NCBI GenBank assembly: GCA_020632975.1
Contig: JACKEL010000003.1
Coordinates: 310,001 to 374,000, forward strand
DNA from: Myxococcales bacterium
GTDB lineage: Bacteria; Myxococcota_C; UBA6777
Direction: 5' to 3'
DNA: 64,000 nt
A program made the translations under genes and the position numbers. The notes below the pieces were generated by a model that worked only from the letters and a program-made list of their open reading frames with translations, did no database searches and had not been told where the DNA came from. Shown here piece after piece: positions 50,703 to 60,563 of this stretch; positions within the stretch are counted from its first letter, which is position 1, and each line of letters opens with the position of its first letter.

Positions 50703-51848
50703 ATGCGATTGTTGATAGGTTGTAAGCCTCTGCTCAAGGTGGTTCAGATCGCGCAGAGTGTCGTTCCCAAAAAGACCTCGCGTCCGATCCTTACGCATCT
50801 TCGGTTGAAAGCAACTGCAGAGCGGGGTCTTGAAGTAACCGCAACAGATGAAGAACTGACCTTCCAAGCGATCACGGAAGCACAAGTCGAGATCCCCGGT
50901 GAGATCACTGTGGCAGCGCGCGATATCTATGAGATCGTTCGCAATATGCCCGATGAGCCGCTTCGTTTGGAAGTCTTGGAAGATAAAGGTCAACTCGAAC
51001 TTTCGACAGGCGATCATCGCATCGAGTTCCAGTTGCACACACTCGCAGCAAGCGATTTCCCCGATGTAGAGGGGATCTCCCCCGAGCATACGTATGCTTA
51101 CAAAGTGGAAGATCTGCTGCAATTGGTCGATCGCACGGTGTTTGCGGTTTCCCAAGACGAAGCACGTTACTATCTGGGTGGTGTGTTTTTGGAGTGCCAT
51201 GAGGGCGAAAATATCCGCGCTGTGGCGACAGACGGACACCGCTTGGCGCTTGCAGAAGGCTCGCCCCCTGAGAAGTTTGTGTTGTCCCCTGGAAAGATCT
51301 TGCCCCGCAAGATGTTGGGTGAGCTTCGCAAGATGCTCGATACCCGCCAAGGCGAAGTTCGTTTTGGTTTCCAAGACAAAAAAGTCACCTTCCAACACGG
51401 TCCCCAGACCCTCACCTCGTTGTTGGTGGAAGGTTCCTTCCCTGACTATCGACAGGTGATCCCGCGTTCGCCAAGCATCGTTTGTCGCGTGGCGCGCGTG
51501 GAGTTGTTGGAAGCGTTGCGACGTATCTCGTTGCTTTCGCCCGATAAGACGGGTGGTGTGCGCGTGCAGATCACAGAAGATGCGCTTCAGATCTCCAGCC
51601 AACACACAGGCCGCGGCCAAGCAAAAGAAGAAGTGCGTCTGCGCGAAGGTGGCGGGGATATCGAGATCGGATTCAACGCGAGTTACTTCATTGATGCGTT
51701 GAACGTCATCGATACCGCCGATGTTTTGTTGGAGTTTACCAATTATCTGAGTCCTTGTTTGCTCAAGCCTTACTTTGACGAGGCCAGTGAGCAAGAGAAG
51801 GGTAAGTCTCACCCGCATCTCAACGTGATCATGCCGATGCGTCTGTGA
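50703..51848 (+). CDS. dnaN: DNA polymerase III beta sliding clamp
   Basis: 381 residues with GGAGAAAG upstream. Three-domain clamp fold: MRLLIGCKPLLKVVQIAQSVVPKKTSRPILTHLRL and VTATDEELTFQA at the start, YYLGGVFLECHEGENIRAVATDGHRLALAEG in domain II, and a C-terminal HLNVIMPMRL. It holds the replicative polymerase on DNA. It is 280 bases after dnaA with two dyads in the spacer and 55 bases before recF. Confidence 0.98.
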   Translation: MRLLIGCKPLLKVVQIAQSVVPKKTSRPILTHLRLKATAERGLEVTATDEELTFQAITEAQVEIPGEITVAARDIYEIVRNMPDEPLRLEVLEDKGQLELSTGDHRIEFQLHTLAASDFPDVEGISPEHTYAYKVEDLLQLVDRTVFAVSQDEARYYLGGVFLECHEGENIRAVATDGHRLALAEGSPPEKFVLSPGKILPRKMLGELRKMLDTRQGEVRFGFQDKKVTFQHGPQTLTSLLVEGSFPDYRQVIPRSPSIVCRVARVELLEALRRISLLSPDKTGGVRVQITEDALQISSQHTGRGQAKEEVRLREGGGDIEIGFNASYFIDALNVIDTADVLLEFTNYLSPCLLKPYFDEASEQEKGKSHPHLNVIMPMRL

Positions 51849-51903
51849 TAAAAGCCTATCCTTCTCGATTCGGGGGCCATTGAAAGAAGGGAAGGCAGGG
51901 ATC

Positions 51904-53049
51904 TTGACGCTGCACCTCGCACAGTTCGCGACTCATCACTTTCGTAATCTCGCGCATGATCCAGTCCCGCTGCACCCTCGCTTCAATTTCTTTTGTGGCG
52001 AAAATGGGCAAGGCAAGACCAATCTGCTCGAAGCCATCTACTATCTCTTCACATTGCGACCTTTGCGCCAAGTCCGTCCTGCGGACCTTTTGGCGTGGGG
52101 AGAGCCACAAGCGACGTTGAAGGGAGAGCTTTGCGGTCGCGTCGAGCGCGTCTTGTCCGTGCAGTTTGGTCGGCAAAAGCGCGAGTTGTTTCTCAATGGC
52201 GGTCCTCCGCTGAGTTTGGATGACTACTTCAGCGAGTTACAAATCGTCGCTTTTACGCCCGAAGAGATCCAATTGGTGCGCGGGGCACCTTCTTTGCGCA
52301 GACGGTTTTTGGATCGCGCGGTGTTTAATACGGATCTGCAGTACCTTCGGGAAGTTCGGCAGTATCTGAAGCTCTTGAATCACCGCAATGCCTTGCTCAA
52401 GTCGAACTCTCCTGACAAAGCTTTGCTCGATGTCCTTGCCGAACAGTTTGCGCAAGTCGCTGCGCGCTTGATTCGACGGCGTCTTCTGCTTTTGGAGAGC
52501 CTGCGCCCTCATCTCTACGACGCCTATTATCGGATCTTTCCAGACCTCTCCGTTGAAATCGATGTGAATTATCAATCGAGTATGGGTTCTTTGCCTGTGT
52601 GTCCGCCCCAACTGACGCCCGATGCCGTCCGTGCTTTCGAGCTCGAACTATTCGAGCAGATGATGTCGCATCTGCAAAAGAACCGACAGCGCGAGCTGGA
52701 TCGACGCATCACTTTGGCGGGGCCTCACCTTGATGATCTCGATTTTTCTTTTGCAGGGCGACCCTTTAAGCAGGTTGCCAGCCAGGGACAAACACGAGCG
52801 CTGGTCTTGGCCCTGAAGATCGCGGAGATTTCAGAGATCAAGATGCGCACGGGTGAGCATCCGTTGTTGCTCCTTGATGATGTTGCAGGTGAGCTAGACC
52901 CCCGTCATTCGGGGAAGTTTTTTGAGTTTCTCGAAGAGACTGATGGACAGGTCCTACTTTCCACAACAAGCCTCGCGTATATTCAACTGCCCGACATCCA
53001 GCGGTACCCCTGCTTTACCTTGACGCAGGGACAGGTGTTGCCTTCCTAA
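51904..53049 (+). CDS. recF: DNA replication/repair protein RecF
   Basis: About 381 residues from TTG 51904 (MTLHLAQFATHHFRNL), chosen because it aligns with the family start and has GGAAGG upstream; TTG 51880 would add eight residues. Walker A GENGQGKTNLLEA, signature motif QVASQGQTRALVLALKIAEI and Walker B PLLLLDDVAGELD are intact. RecF loads RecA at gaps with RecO and RecR. It is followed after 29 bases by glgA, which is not the usual gyrB neighbour. Confidence 0.95.
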   Translation: MTLHLAQFATHHFRNLAHDPVPLHPRFNFFCGENGQGKTNLLEAIYYLFTLRPLRQVRPADLLAWGEPQATLKGELCGRVERVLSVQFGRQKRELFLNGGPPLSLDDYFSELQIVAFTPEEIQLVRGAPSLRRRFLDRAVFNTDLQYLREVRQYLKLLNHRNALLKSNSPDKALLDVLAEQFAQVAARLIRRRLLLLESLRPHLYDAYYRIFPDLSVEIDVNYQSSMGSLPVCPPQLTPDAVRAFELELFEQMMSHLQKNRQRELDRRITLAGPHLDDLDFSFAGRPFKQVASQGQTRALVLALKIAEISEIKMRTGEHPLLLLDDVAGELDPRHSGKFFEFLEETDGQVLLSTTSLAYIQLPDIQRYPCFTLTQGQVLPS

Positions 53050-53078
53050 CGCACAAGGAATGTGTAGAAAGGATCGAG

Positions 53079-54563
53079 ATGGTGGAGCAGAGAAAGTCAT
53101 CGTTGCGGATCTTGATGGTTGCTGCGGAGATCGCGCCTTGGGCAAAAGTAGGTGGCTTGGGGGATGTGATCGCTGCCTTGCCTGGAGCGTTGACCCGCCA
53201 AGGGGCTGAAGTGGTGTTGGCTGTGCCGCGCTACTTGTGTTTGCGGGAGCCTTTGACGCCTGTTCGTGCGCTTCATCGATATCCGTTTCGTATGTCTTGG
53301 GGAGCACACTCAAGCTACAATCTGCGACTCTTTGAGGCACAACACCCCGATGGCTTCAAGGTCTTGTTGATCGATTGCCCTCAACTGTTTGACCGCGCTG
53401 GGATCTACAATGCACCAGGATCTTCGCATGATTATGCGGATAGCCTCGTGCGGTGGACGGCTTTGTGTCGTGGGGCTCTGTTTGGGGCTTTGTTGTTGGG
53501 TGGTGAGTGGGACGTCGTTCACGCACATGACATGCACGCTGCGCTTGCGCTGCCTTTGTTACGAGAAGAACATCGCGCTACGCCACTTAGCCACGCTCGC
53601 GCTGTCTTGAGTATCCATAACCTCGCTTACCAAGGGCTTTATCCGCTTTCTTCTGTGAATGATATCGGTCTCTCCGAGGAGATGGCAGGTCCTTTTGGGG
53701 CTTACGAGTTTTATGGCCAGATGAACATGATGAAAGCGGCGTTGAGCTTTGCAGATGGCATCCATACTGTAAGCCCGACCTATGCTTATGAGATCGTGGA
53801 GGATGAGTCTTTTGGCCATGGCTTGCAGGGAGTCTTGTGGTCACGTCGTCACCACGTGATGGGGATCCTCAACGGGATCGACTCAAGGATCTGGGATCCT
53901 GCCACACAGCCCGCTTTACCCGCACATTACGATGTCGATGATCTAAAAGGAAAAGAGGCCTGTCGACGTGCACTCCAAGAAGAGTTGGGGTGGGATGTCA
54001 ATGACAAACGCCCGATACTAGGGATGGTGACGCGACTGACGTCCCAAAAAGGCGTGGACTTGGTGGCAGAGTGCGTGCCCATGCTGATCCAACAAGACGC
54101 TCGTTTGGTGGTCTTGGGGACGGGTGATCCGCGTATCGAGGCGACTTTGCGAGCCTTGATGGAAAAACATCCTTCTCACATTCAAGCCCGTTTTCTGTTT
54201 GATCAAGCCTTGGCCCATCGTATCTTGGCAGGGGTCGATATCTGCTTGATGCCTAGCCTTTTTGAGCCTTGTGGTCTCGTGCAGATGTACGCTATGCGCT
54301 ATGGAACATTGCCGATCGTGCGGCGTACTGGGGGCTTGGCGGACACTGTCGAGATGGTGGATACCGAACAACTTACAGGTACGGGCTTTTTGTTCGAAGA
54401 CCCTACTTCTCTTGCTTTGGCGCGTGTGATCCGACAAGCTCTCTCGCTCTGGCGACAACGTCCACGTTGGTTGGAGATCTTGAAGAATGCTATGCGTAAG
54501 GATTTTTCTTGGGATCATATGGCACAAGACTACATCAATTGGTACGAAGAACTCTTAGTCTGA
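53079..54563 (+). CDS. glgA: Glycogen/starch synthase
   Basis: 494 residues with AAAGGA before ATG. GT5 signatures: the N-terminal ADP-glucose loop ILMVAAEIAPWAKVGGLGDVIAALPGAL (KVGGLGDV), the GT-B C-terminal domain RLTSQKGVDLVAECV, and the donor segment MPSLFEPCGLVQMYAMRYGTLPIVRRTGGLADTVE. It elongates alpha-1,4-glucan from ADP-glucose in the cytoplasm. It lies in the replication operon, 29 bases after recF, so transcription may be shared. No glgC or glgB is in the window. Confidence 0.96.
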   Translation: MVEQRKSSLRILMVAAEIAPWAKVGGLGDVIAALPGALTRQGAEVVLAVPRYLCLREPLTPVRALHRYPFRMSWGAHSSYNLRLFEAQHPDGFKVLLIDCPQLFDRAGIYNAPGSSHDYADSLVRWTALCRGALFGALLLGGEWDVVHAHDMHAALALPLLREEHRATPLSHARAVLSIHNLAYQGLYPLSSVNDIGLSEEMAGPFGAYEFYGQMNMMKAALSFADGIHTVSPTYAYEIVEDESFGHGLQGVLWSRRHHVMGILNGIDSRIWDPATQPALPAHYDVDDLKGKEACRRALQEELGWDVNDKRPILGMVTRLTSQKGVDLVAECVPMLIQQDARLVVLGTGDPRIEATLRALMEKHPSHIQARFLFDQALAHRILAGVDICLMPSLFEPCGLVQMYAMRYGTLPIVRRTGGLADTVEMVDTEQLTGTGFLFEDPTSLALARVIRQALSLWRQRPRWLEILKNAMRKDFSWDHMAQDYINWYEELLV

Positions 54564-54730
54564 GAGGGCTGGGTGGTTTATCGTGGCTTGTATCTTGACA
54601 AGTCACGTTTTATCTGTTGTTTGTGGCGGGAGAGGGAAACATATCGAATGAATGTTGAACGAGCTTTGGCGGCTGTGTATCCCCGCCGAGTGAGATGCTT
54701 GTTTAGCATGTATTGGTTTTAAGGCAGGCG

Positions 54731-55171
54731 ATGACATCAGATACGCTGCTTGACGGCTTACGCATTTGGATTGTGGAAGACGAGATCCTGTTTTTCCAGC
54801 TACTGAAGCGCATTATTGAGCGTGGAGGCGGGGTTGTGCAACGCCACTCGGCTTCGTTGGCCGAGGCTCTCAAAAATGCCCACCACGAAGATTGCGACTT
54901 TGCTTTGTTGGATGTCCAACTTGGGAGAGAACACGTTTTTCCCGTGTTGGAGGTCTTAGAACGTCGGGGGTTGCCCTTTGCGTTGGTCACAGGTCTCCCC
55001 AGAAGCATGATCCCCGAGGACTGCTTGGCGTACCCATTGATCCTCAAACCTTTTGGGCGCGACGACTTTTTCTTCAAGATCGCGCAAGCTCTCCAATCCT
55101 ATAAGATGCTCGACAAAGCCCCCAGTCTGTTGGCGGCCTACAAAGACCGCATCAACGAAGAAGATTCCTGA
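54731..55171 (+). CDS. Single-domain response regulator
   Basis: 146 residues from ATG 54731 (AAGGCAGG upstream; an earlier start at 54713 is less likely). The receiver fold is complete: acidic cluster VEDE (16-18), phosphorylated D61 in FALLDVQLG, Thr in LVTGLPR, and Lys in LKPFGRDDFF. No output domain follows, as in CheY-like proteins that work by protein interaction. No histidine kinase gene is nearby. It lies 167 bases after glgA. Confidence 0.88.
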   Translation: MTSDTLLDGLRIWIVEDEILFFQLLKRIIERGGGVVQRHSASLAEALKNAHHEDCDFALLDVQLGREHVFPVLEVLERRGLPFALVTGLPRSMIPEDCLAYPLILKPFGRDDFFFKIAQALQSYKMLDKAPSLLAAYKDRINEEDS

Positions 55172-55302
55172 ACGAAAACGCCTTTGTTTTGTGGGGGAGG
55201 GGTCTCGCAAAAGAAGGTGGGTGATTTGTCGCTTCTTGGGGAAGTTGGGTGGGATAACTCTTCTACACACAGAAGAGCCGAAGTCTCTTACCAAACAAAG
55301 AA

Positions 55303-58300
55303 TTAGGGGACGATGCTGACGCGTAGAGGCTGCTGCCAAAACTTGAGGTCATCGTTGTAATAGGGGTAGGCTGAAGAGGCAGGACCTGTGTAATTGCCCG
55401 TGACATGGGCGACAAGGTCAAGGTGGATCGTCTTGCGTCCTTCAGGAGCCATACCCTGCAAATACACGATGAGTTCTCGATGCTTGAGTTCGTAAAAGTC
55501 CACGATCTTCTTTTCTTTCAACTCTTTCAGTTGCCAGATCTGCGGAACCAAGCCACCAGGGAAAGCGATTCGCGCCATGGTCATGGCTTGGGGAGACTTG
55601 GAGGTGTTGACCAATGTTGCGGTCAATCGGGTACTTTCGCCGAGCTTGATGCGATGTTTGCTCATCTCCAGTTCCAAGTGTACGGGTGCACCTTTGGCAG
55701 AAGGCGGAGTGAAGACGTAGAAAGAAGCATAAGCCCCAAAGGGGAGTTGGCCTTTTCCTGTGAGCGAGAGCTTTACTTTGTTTCTGCCCGATCCTACGGG
55801 GATCTTGGTCTTGAGCAGCTTTTTGTTGGCATCGCGTTCGGGCTGGATGTTGTGTTGGAAAAACATCTTTTCGTTGAGCGACGCAAGCAAGGCCACTTGT
55901 TGTTTGTCGCTTGGGTGCGCCGCCTCGAAAGCTGCAAGTGACTGCAAAGAAAGCACGGTGGCTTGGGTGGCACCGTAACGACCGAACATCCCGCGTTGTT
56001 CTTGGAGCCAGAAGATCGCTGGGGAGATCGTTTCTTCGGGAAGCCCCGCACGCAACATCGCCAAGATCGCTAGGCTTGTGGTTTCGATGGAGAGATTGCG
56101 TCCATAAGAACCTGTGAAAGAGCCGATCTTTCCTTGGAAGTAGCCTTTGACGCGTTGTTTCTTGCGGAGTTGGCGGAGCAAAGAACGAGCTTTGGCGCTG
56201 TTTTTACCTTTGGCGCGTTGGGTAGCCAAGGTCGCGAGTGCCAAAAGATAAGCATCTCCCGTGTCTTGGGCATTCTTTTGCGTCTTGGCTAGCTCTTGTT
56301 CGAGACCTTGCCCGCCTGCTTCGAGAAGGGCGTAAGTGATGTAAGCGTCGTGGATCTTTTTGTTGGCGTGACCAAAGGCCCCATAGCTTCGGCCTGTTTG
56401 GAATCCACCTTTTCCATCTTTGCGGCTGTAAAGCCAGTTTTTGGTGCGTTGGATCATCTCTTGATCGACAGGGTACACCGTACGCATCGCAAGGAACTGA
56501 AGCAACCCGTAAGCTGTGAGTGCTTCGTGGGCTGGGCTGCGTCCAAACCACTCAAACCCACCGCCTTTGACTTCGTAACCGATCAGTCGCTTGTAACCGC
56601 TCGCTATATAACGGGAGGCTTTGGCATAGAGTCGGGGATTGTTGATACCTTTCTGTTTGAGGTAGCGGAGCACCATCACATTGGGGTAGTTGCTTGAGGA
56701 GGTTTGCTCGAAGCATCCGTAAGGTTGGCGTATGATCCCTTCTGCCGCGCCCGCAAAGCCATGCAAAGACGAGGTGTAAAAGCTCAACTGGGTACGAAGG
56801 TTTGTGAAGTCGTTGGGCTTGGGGATTTGTAAGCTAAAGCTACGCTCTTTTTTGTTGCGTAAGACGCCAGAGATGCCCACACGACGGGGGAATCCGCGAG
56901 GGCGGATGCGGATTCGATAAGACACAGCATCGGATATCCCTTGGGAAGATGCGCTGATTCGGACTCTTCCTTCTCCTCGTGAGGCACGCACACGGATCGG
57001 CAAGAAGGTCGTGATGCCTTCATTGGGTTGAAGTGTGACGATCTCTGAGAAAGGGTCCTCAAGCAGCTTAAAGTGTCGACTCAGCCGCACTTTGGCTTTG
57101 AGCGAGAGGGGTTCTTTGCTATCGTTTCGCAGGGTGATAGGGAGCACCATTGCATCTTTGGCGGAGACTTCATTGGGGATGCGAACGGCCATAAAGAAGG
57201 GGCGTTTGGAGGCGAAAACGTGCGTCGCACGACCGAGATAGCCACCACCCACGACTGTGGCGCGGACGCGGAAAGAAGTGATGTTGTCGTTGAGTCCAAA
57301 CTTGATCTTCGCTTCGCCCCAATCATCCGTCTTGATGGAGGGGGCCCAGAAGAGTGTTTCGCGAAAGTCGCTTCGTTGGAGTGGTTTGGAGGAAGGCTTG
57401 GGCGTTCCATAAAACTTCACAGGGAAGACGCGTCGGCGATACCAAGTCATCGACCAGTAATTCATGTTGTTGCGATAGAAAGCTCTTCCTTTTCCTCTGC
57501 CGCGGCGAGGGAAAAAGAGGCCACCGATTCCCAAACCTTGGGCGCGTGGTCTTGGGCTGACAGGCTTGCGGGACTTTGGCTTGGGTGACTCTTTGACAAG
57601 GATGGATGTGTTTGCGAGAGAAGGGGATTTGGCTTTTTCTTCTTCCGCTGCTTTTTTGGCAGGAGCGGGGGTTTTCTCGGCGGCTACTTTGCCTGCGGGT
57701 TCTTGGGCAGGAGCTGGATCTGCTGCGGCTGCAGGAGCCGCGGGAGGAGGCGGGACTGGAGGCTCACTCTCTCGTTTCGTGTTTCCTCGGTTTTTTTGGC
57801 TGTTCTTTTTTGTATCGAGATTTGAGTTGAGACGAGGGCCTGATCCTTTGGTGGAGGTGATATCTTTATCCTCTGTAGGGGCAGGGGGCGTCGTCGTGGC
57901 AAAGGGTTGCGGAGACAAACGAGACGCAACACGTTGTTTGCGCTTGCTTTTTTTGTCATCCTTACGTCGTGCTTCTACCCCATCTCCTCTCGCGGCTCCA
58001 AGCGGTGCGCTAAGCAGCTGCGAGAGCTCGTCGCTTTTGGCGCCTGCACTGGGCTGTTGAACGGCTACGCGGCGTCTTTTGGAAGCTGCGCGACGTCTCC
58101 GAGGACGCCGTCGTCGTTTGATCCCACCGCCTCCGCGTCCCCAAAGAGCGCGCCCTGAAGCTGCCCCACCACCTCCATAACCGATCCCCCTGTAACCACG
58201 GCTATATCGACGGTAGACGCGTCTGCGGCCTCCATAACCCCAACGTCCCAAGTAACCGTAGTGAAAGGCGTCATGGAGAGATGCCAAGGCGGGAGGAGGT

Positions 58301-60165
58301 GTGCCTTTTTGTAAGGCTTTCCAAGAAAAGTCCCGCCATCCGTGCGTTCCCATCACGAGATCGAGGGCACCAAAGCGTTGTTTGTTGGTCTTGCGGAAAT
58401 AGCGGTTGGGCTTGTGGATCTTCCCGATGAGCGGGGCTGTAAGGAAGCGTTGTGCAAGCACGTGAGGTTCGTCATCATCTGCATACGAAAGCACGGTGTC
58501 ATCGACGACTGCGACGCCGACTTGGGCATTGCGCAAAGGCTTTCCTTGCGGATCTGTAACGCGGATCTTGATGTGCGCGGTCTCACGGGGCTGATAGCTT
58601 GGTTGCCCTGTGATGATCTCGATCTTGGCCTTCCTTTCGAGGTGTCGAAAGATCAGGCGTTCTGTAAGAGGCTTGCGGTACGCTTGATCAAAGAAGGTCA
58701 CGCGCACGATGCCTCGTTGTTGTGTTGTGAGTGGGAGCTTGATTTGTTGGGCGCCTCGTTTGAGTCGAAAGGCTTGGTGCCCAACGATCTGCTCACGTTG
58801 CATCGCAACCACATTCACAAGGCGCGGCTGTTGGCTTTCTACCACAAATTGCAGGTCTTTTTGCTGGCTTTTCCAGTCATCGATCCAACGTGTGGTCAAA
58901 CGCACGCCGTTTGTGACTTTGGGGAGTTCGTAGCGATCTTTCATTCCAAGAGGGCGGGTAATGCGCAAGAAATAAGAGGTCTTTTTCTTGGGGACAAAGA
59001 CGAATCGACCCATCCCATCATAATAAGAACGCACTTCTGTGATCTTGTTACCTTGTTGATCTTCGAGGATACCCTCGATGTCTTGGGGCTTTTTGTCGAG
59101 CTTTCTGCGGATTGCAAAGTAGACGCGGTTGTGGAGGTCTGCAACCAAACTTCCGCCTTCTGGGAAGAATCCAACCAAAGCACTGCGCGCACGCAACGGA
59201 ATCCCCCGAGAGATTGACTCTTGGGCGCCTGACTCGACGACGTAAGCTGTAAGCTGTCCTTCTTCTGCGCTTGTTTCTTTGGGGAGATTGACGCTCAGAA
59301 GAACTTCACCTTGGGGGTTGGTCTGTGCTTGCCAAGTGCGGAAAACGCGGCCAGACAGCGAAGCTTCTGCGCGGATGCTGTGGTTGGCCAAGATCTCTCC
59401 AGAGGCTTTTTTGACCCGAAGTGTCGCTTCGACCGTGTCCCCAGGACCATAACCTTTTCTCACAAACTCCATCTTCATCTTGAGACGGGGAGCTTGGTAA
59501 GCCATGACAAAGATCTTTTTCTTGGCTTTGCTTTTGGTGCGCTGGTAAAGCACATCGAGTGTGTATTCGCCGCCTTTGATCTCTTTGCTGAGATAGAAAG
59601 AGCCCGCTGCAAGGCCCTCTTTGGCGATAAGTTTGTAACGCTTGAGTACGTTCCCTCGTGGCCCTCGCAGCGTAAAGATCGCCCCATCCTTTTGGGTGTG
59701 CGAACTGTTGCTGAGCGCTGCGATCTCAAAACTGCGCATCCAGATGGTTTCGCCGGGTTTGTAGAGGGGTTTGTCTGTTTCAATCAGAAGGTAACGCGTT
59801 CTGCCTTTGCCGATGGCTTTTGTGATCTTGGAGGCAAAGCGTTGGTTGTTTTTCTTGAGGGGAGTGGGCGTACACTGCGGACCTTCGGGGAGTTGCGCTT
59901 CAAGCTTTCGTTGGACTTTGGCCACTTTGGGTTGGACCACAGGGCGAGGCTTGGTGGGAGACGTGCTGCCTTGAAAACGAAGAGGCTTGAAGCGAGGGAT
60001 CGGTGGCTCAGACCAACCCCAATCGATGAAGCTCATGGGATCTTTGGTCAGTCGGGTCATGTTTTTGGCGATCTCATGGGGCTCACAAGCCCATGTGCCA
60101 GACAAGAGGATCATGGCGCCGAGCAACCAAATCGTCTTTTGTGGTGAGTGGATGGTCTTTTTCAA
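55303..60165 (-). CDS. Bacterial alpha-2-macroglobulin with large basic bait-region insert
   Basis: 1,620 residues; AAAAGGAG precedes ATG. Signal peptide ends SGTWAC (C27, lipobox-like but with Trp at -2). MG domains start near 125 (YLLIETDKPLYKPGETIW). Residues about 635-920 are a low-complexity Arg/Gly/Pro/Ala insert including GIKRRRRPRRRRAASKRRR. It sits just before FRETLFWAPSI (about 933), where the bait region lies. The thioester motif is GCFEQ with C1151 and Q1154, followed by alpha-toroid repeats to about 1420 and a C-terminal receptor-like domain. It should trap proteases in the periplasm by bait cleavage and thioester attack. Confidence 0.92.
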   Translation of the reverse strand: MKKTIHSPQKTIWLLGAMILLSGTWACEPHEIAKNMTRLTKDPMSFIDWGWSEPPIPRFKPLRFQGSTSPTKPRPVVQPKVAKVQRKLEAQLPEGPQCTPTPLKKNNQRFASKITKAIGKGRTRYLLIETDKPLYKPGETIWMRSFEIAALSNSSHTQKDGAIFTLRGPRGNVLKRYKLIAKEGLAAGSFYLSKEIKGGEYTLDVLYQRTKSKAKKKIFVMAYQAPRLKMKMEFVRKGYGPGDTVEATLRVKKASGEILANHSIRAEASLSGRVFRTWQAQTNPQGEVLLSVNLPKETSAEEGQLTAYVVESGAQESISRGIPLRARSALVGFFPEGGSLVADLHNRVYFAIRRKLDKKPQDIEGILEDQQGNKITEVRSYYDGMGRFVFVPKKKTSYFLRITRPLGMKDRYELPKVTNGVRLTTRWIDDWKSQQKDLQFVVESQQPRLVNVVAMQREQIVGHQAFRLKRGAQQIKLPLTTQQRGIVRVTFFDQAYRKPLTERLIFRHLERKAKIEIITGQPSYQPRETAHIKIRVTDPQGKPLRNAQVGVAVVDDTVLSYADDDEPHVLAQRFLTAPLIGKIHKPNRYFRKTNKQRFGALDLVMGTHGWRDFSWKALQKGTPPPALASLHDAFHYGYLGRWGYGGRRRVYRRYSRGYRGIGYGGGGAASGRALWGRGGGGIKRRRRPRRRRAASKRRRVAVQQPSAGAKSDELSQLLSAPLGAARGDGVEARRKDDKKSKRKQRVASRLSPQPFATTTPPAPTEDKDITSTKGSGPRLNSNLDTKKNSQKNRGNTKRESEPPVPPPPAAPAAAADPAPAQEPAGKVAAEKTPAPAKKAAEEEKAKSPSLANTSILVKESPKPKSRKPVSPRPRAQGLGIGGLFFPRRGRGKGRAFYRNNMNYWSMTWYRRRVFPVKFYGTPKPSSKPLQRSDFRETLFWAPSIKTDDWGEAKIKFGLNDNITSFRVRATVVGGGYLGRATHVFASKRPFFMAVRIPNEVSAKDAMVLPITLRNDSKEPLSLKAKVRLSRHFKLLEDPFSEIVTLQPNEGITTFLPIRVRASRGEGRVRISASSQGISDAVSYRIRIRPRGFPRRVGISGVLRNKKERSFSLQIPKPNDFTNLRTQLSFYTSSLHGFAGAAEGIIRQPYGCFEQTSSSNYPNVMVLRYLKQKGINNPRLYAKASRYIASGYKRLIGYEVKGGGFEWFGRSPAHEALTAYGLLQFLAMRTVYPVDQEMIQRTKNWLYSRKDGKGGFQTGRSYGAFGHANKKIHDAYITYALLEAGGQGLEQELAKTQKNAQDTGDAYLLALATLATQRAKGKNSAKARSLLRQLRKKQRVKGYFQGKIGSFTGSYGRNLSIETTSLAILAMLRAGLPEETISPAIFWLQEQRGMFGRYGATQATVLSLQSLAAFEAAHPSDKQQVALLASLNEKMFFQHNIQPERDANKKLLKTKIPVGSGRNKVKLSLTGKGQLPFGAYASFYVFTPPSAKGAPVHLELEMSKHRIKLGESTRLTATLVNTSKSPQAMTMARIAFPGGLVPQIWQLKELKEKKIVDFYELKHRELIVYLQGMAPEGRKTIHLDLVAHVTGNYTGPASSAYPYYNDDLKFWQQPLRVSIVP

Positions 60166-60563
60166 GAGACTGGCTCCTTTTGAAAGGTGGCGTAAAGTCC
60201 CGCCGTCAAGGTCCCTACTTGCACGGCAGGCGGCTTCTCGCTACTTTGCTGCGCGGTGTGTTCTACGGATCGTCTTGGGCGCCTCAAAGAGCCTAAACCT
60301 GACGGTGATCTTCTCGATGTGAGCGGATCTTGGAGTCAAAGCACTCTTTTGGGAATGCACCCAATCTATCGTCTTTGAAGGTGTTTATACGCACTTTGCT
60401 TGGGAACGATCTTTTCTTTCTCGATGAGTCCTCTCTTTGTCAGGCAAAGCGCGCAAAAGTTCCCGCCCCACAGGGGTTTGTTTTGTCGGGTGAGATCGAC
60501 GCTTGCCCGAGACCGCTGTTTCTCCCGAAGAATCGCAAGAAGTTGATGTGAGGAGTGTTCTCG
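60166..60563. other. Intergenic region before lgt
   Basis: 398 bases. Small hairpins CTTTG/CAAAG (60435-60449) and CCCC/GGGG (60466-60476, followed by TTTGTTTTG) are present; the second may act as a weak terminator. No ORF with ribosome binding site, RNA gene or repeat was recognised. Confidence 0.45.

Noticed and set aside
50397..51818. 473-residue frame antisense to dnaN
   Set aside because: dnaN is unambiguous; the antisense frame is an effect of codon use.
54595..54623. Sigma-70 promoter TTGACA before the response regulator
   Set aside because: No TATAAT-like hexamer at 16-18 bases; the best match is at 10 bases.
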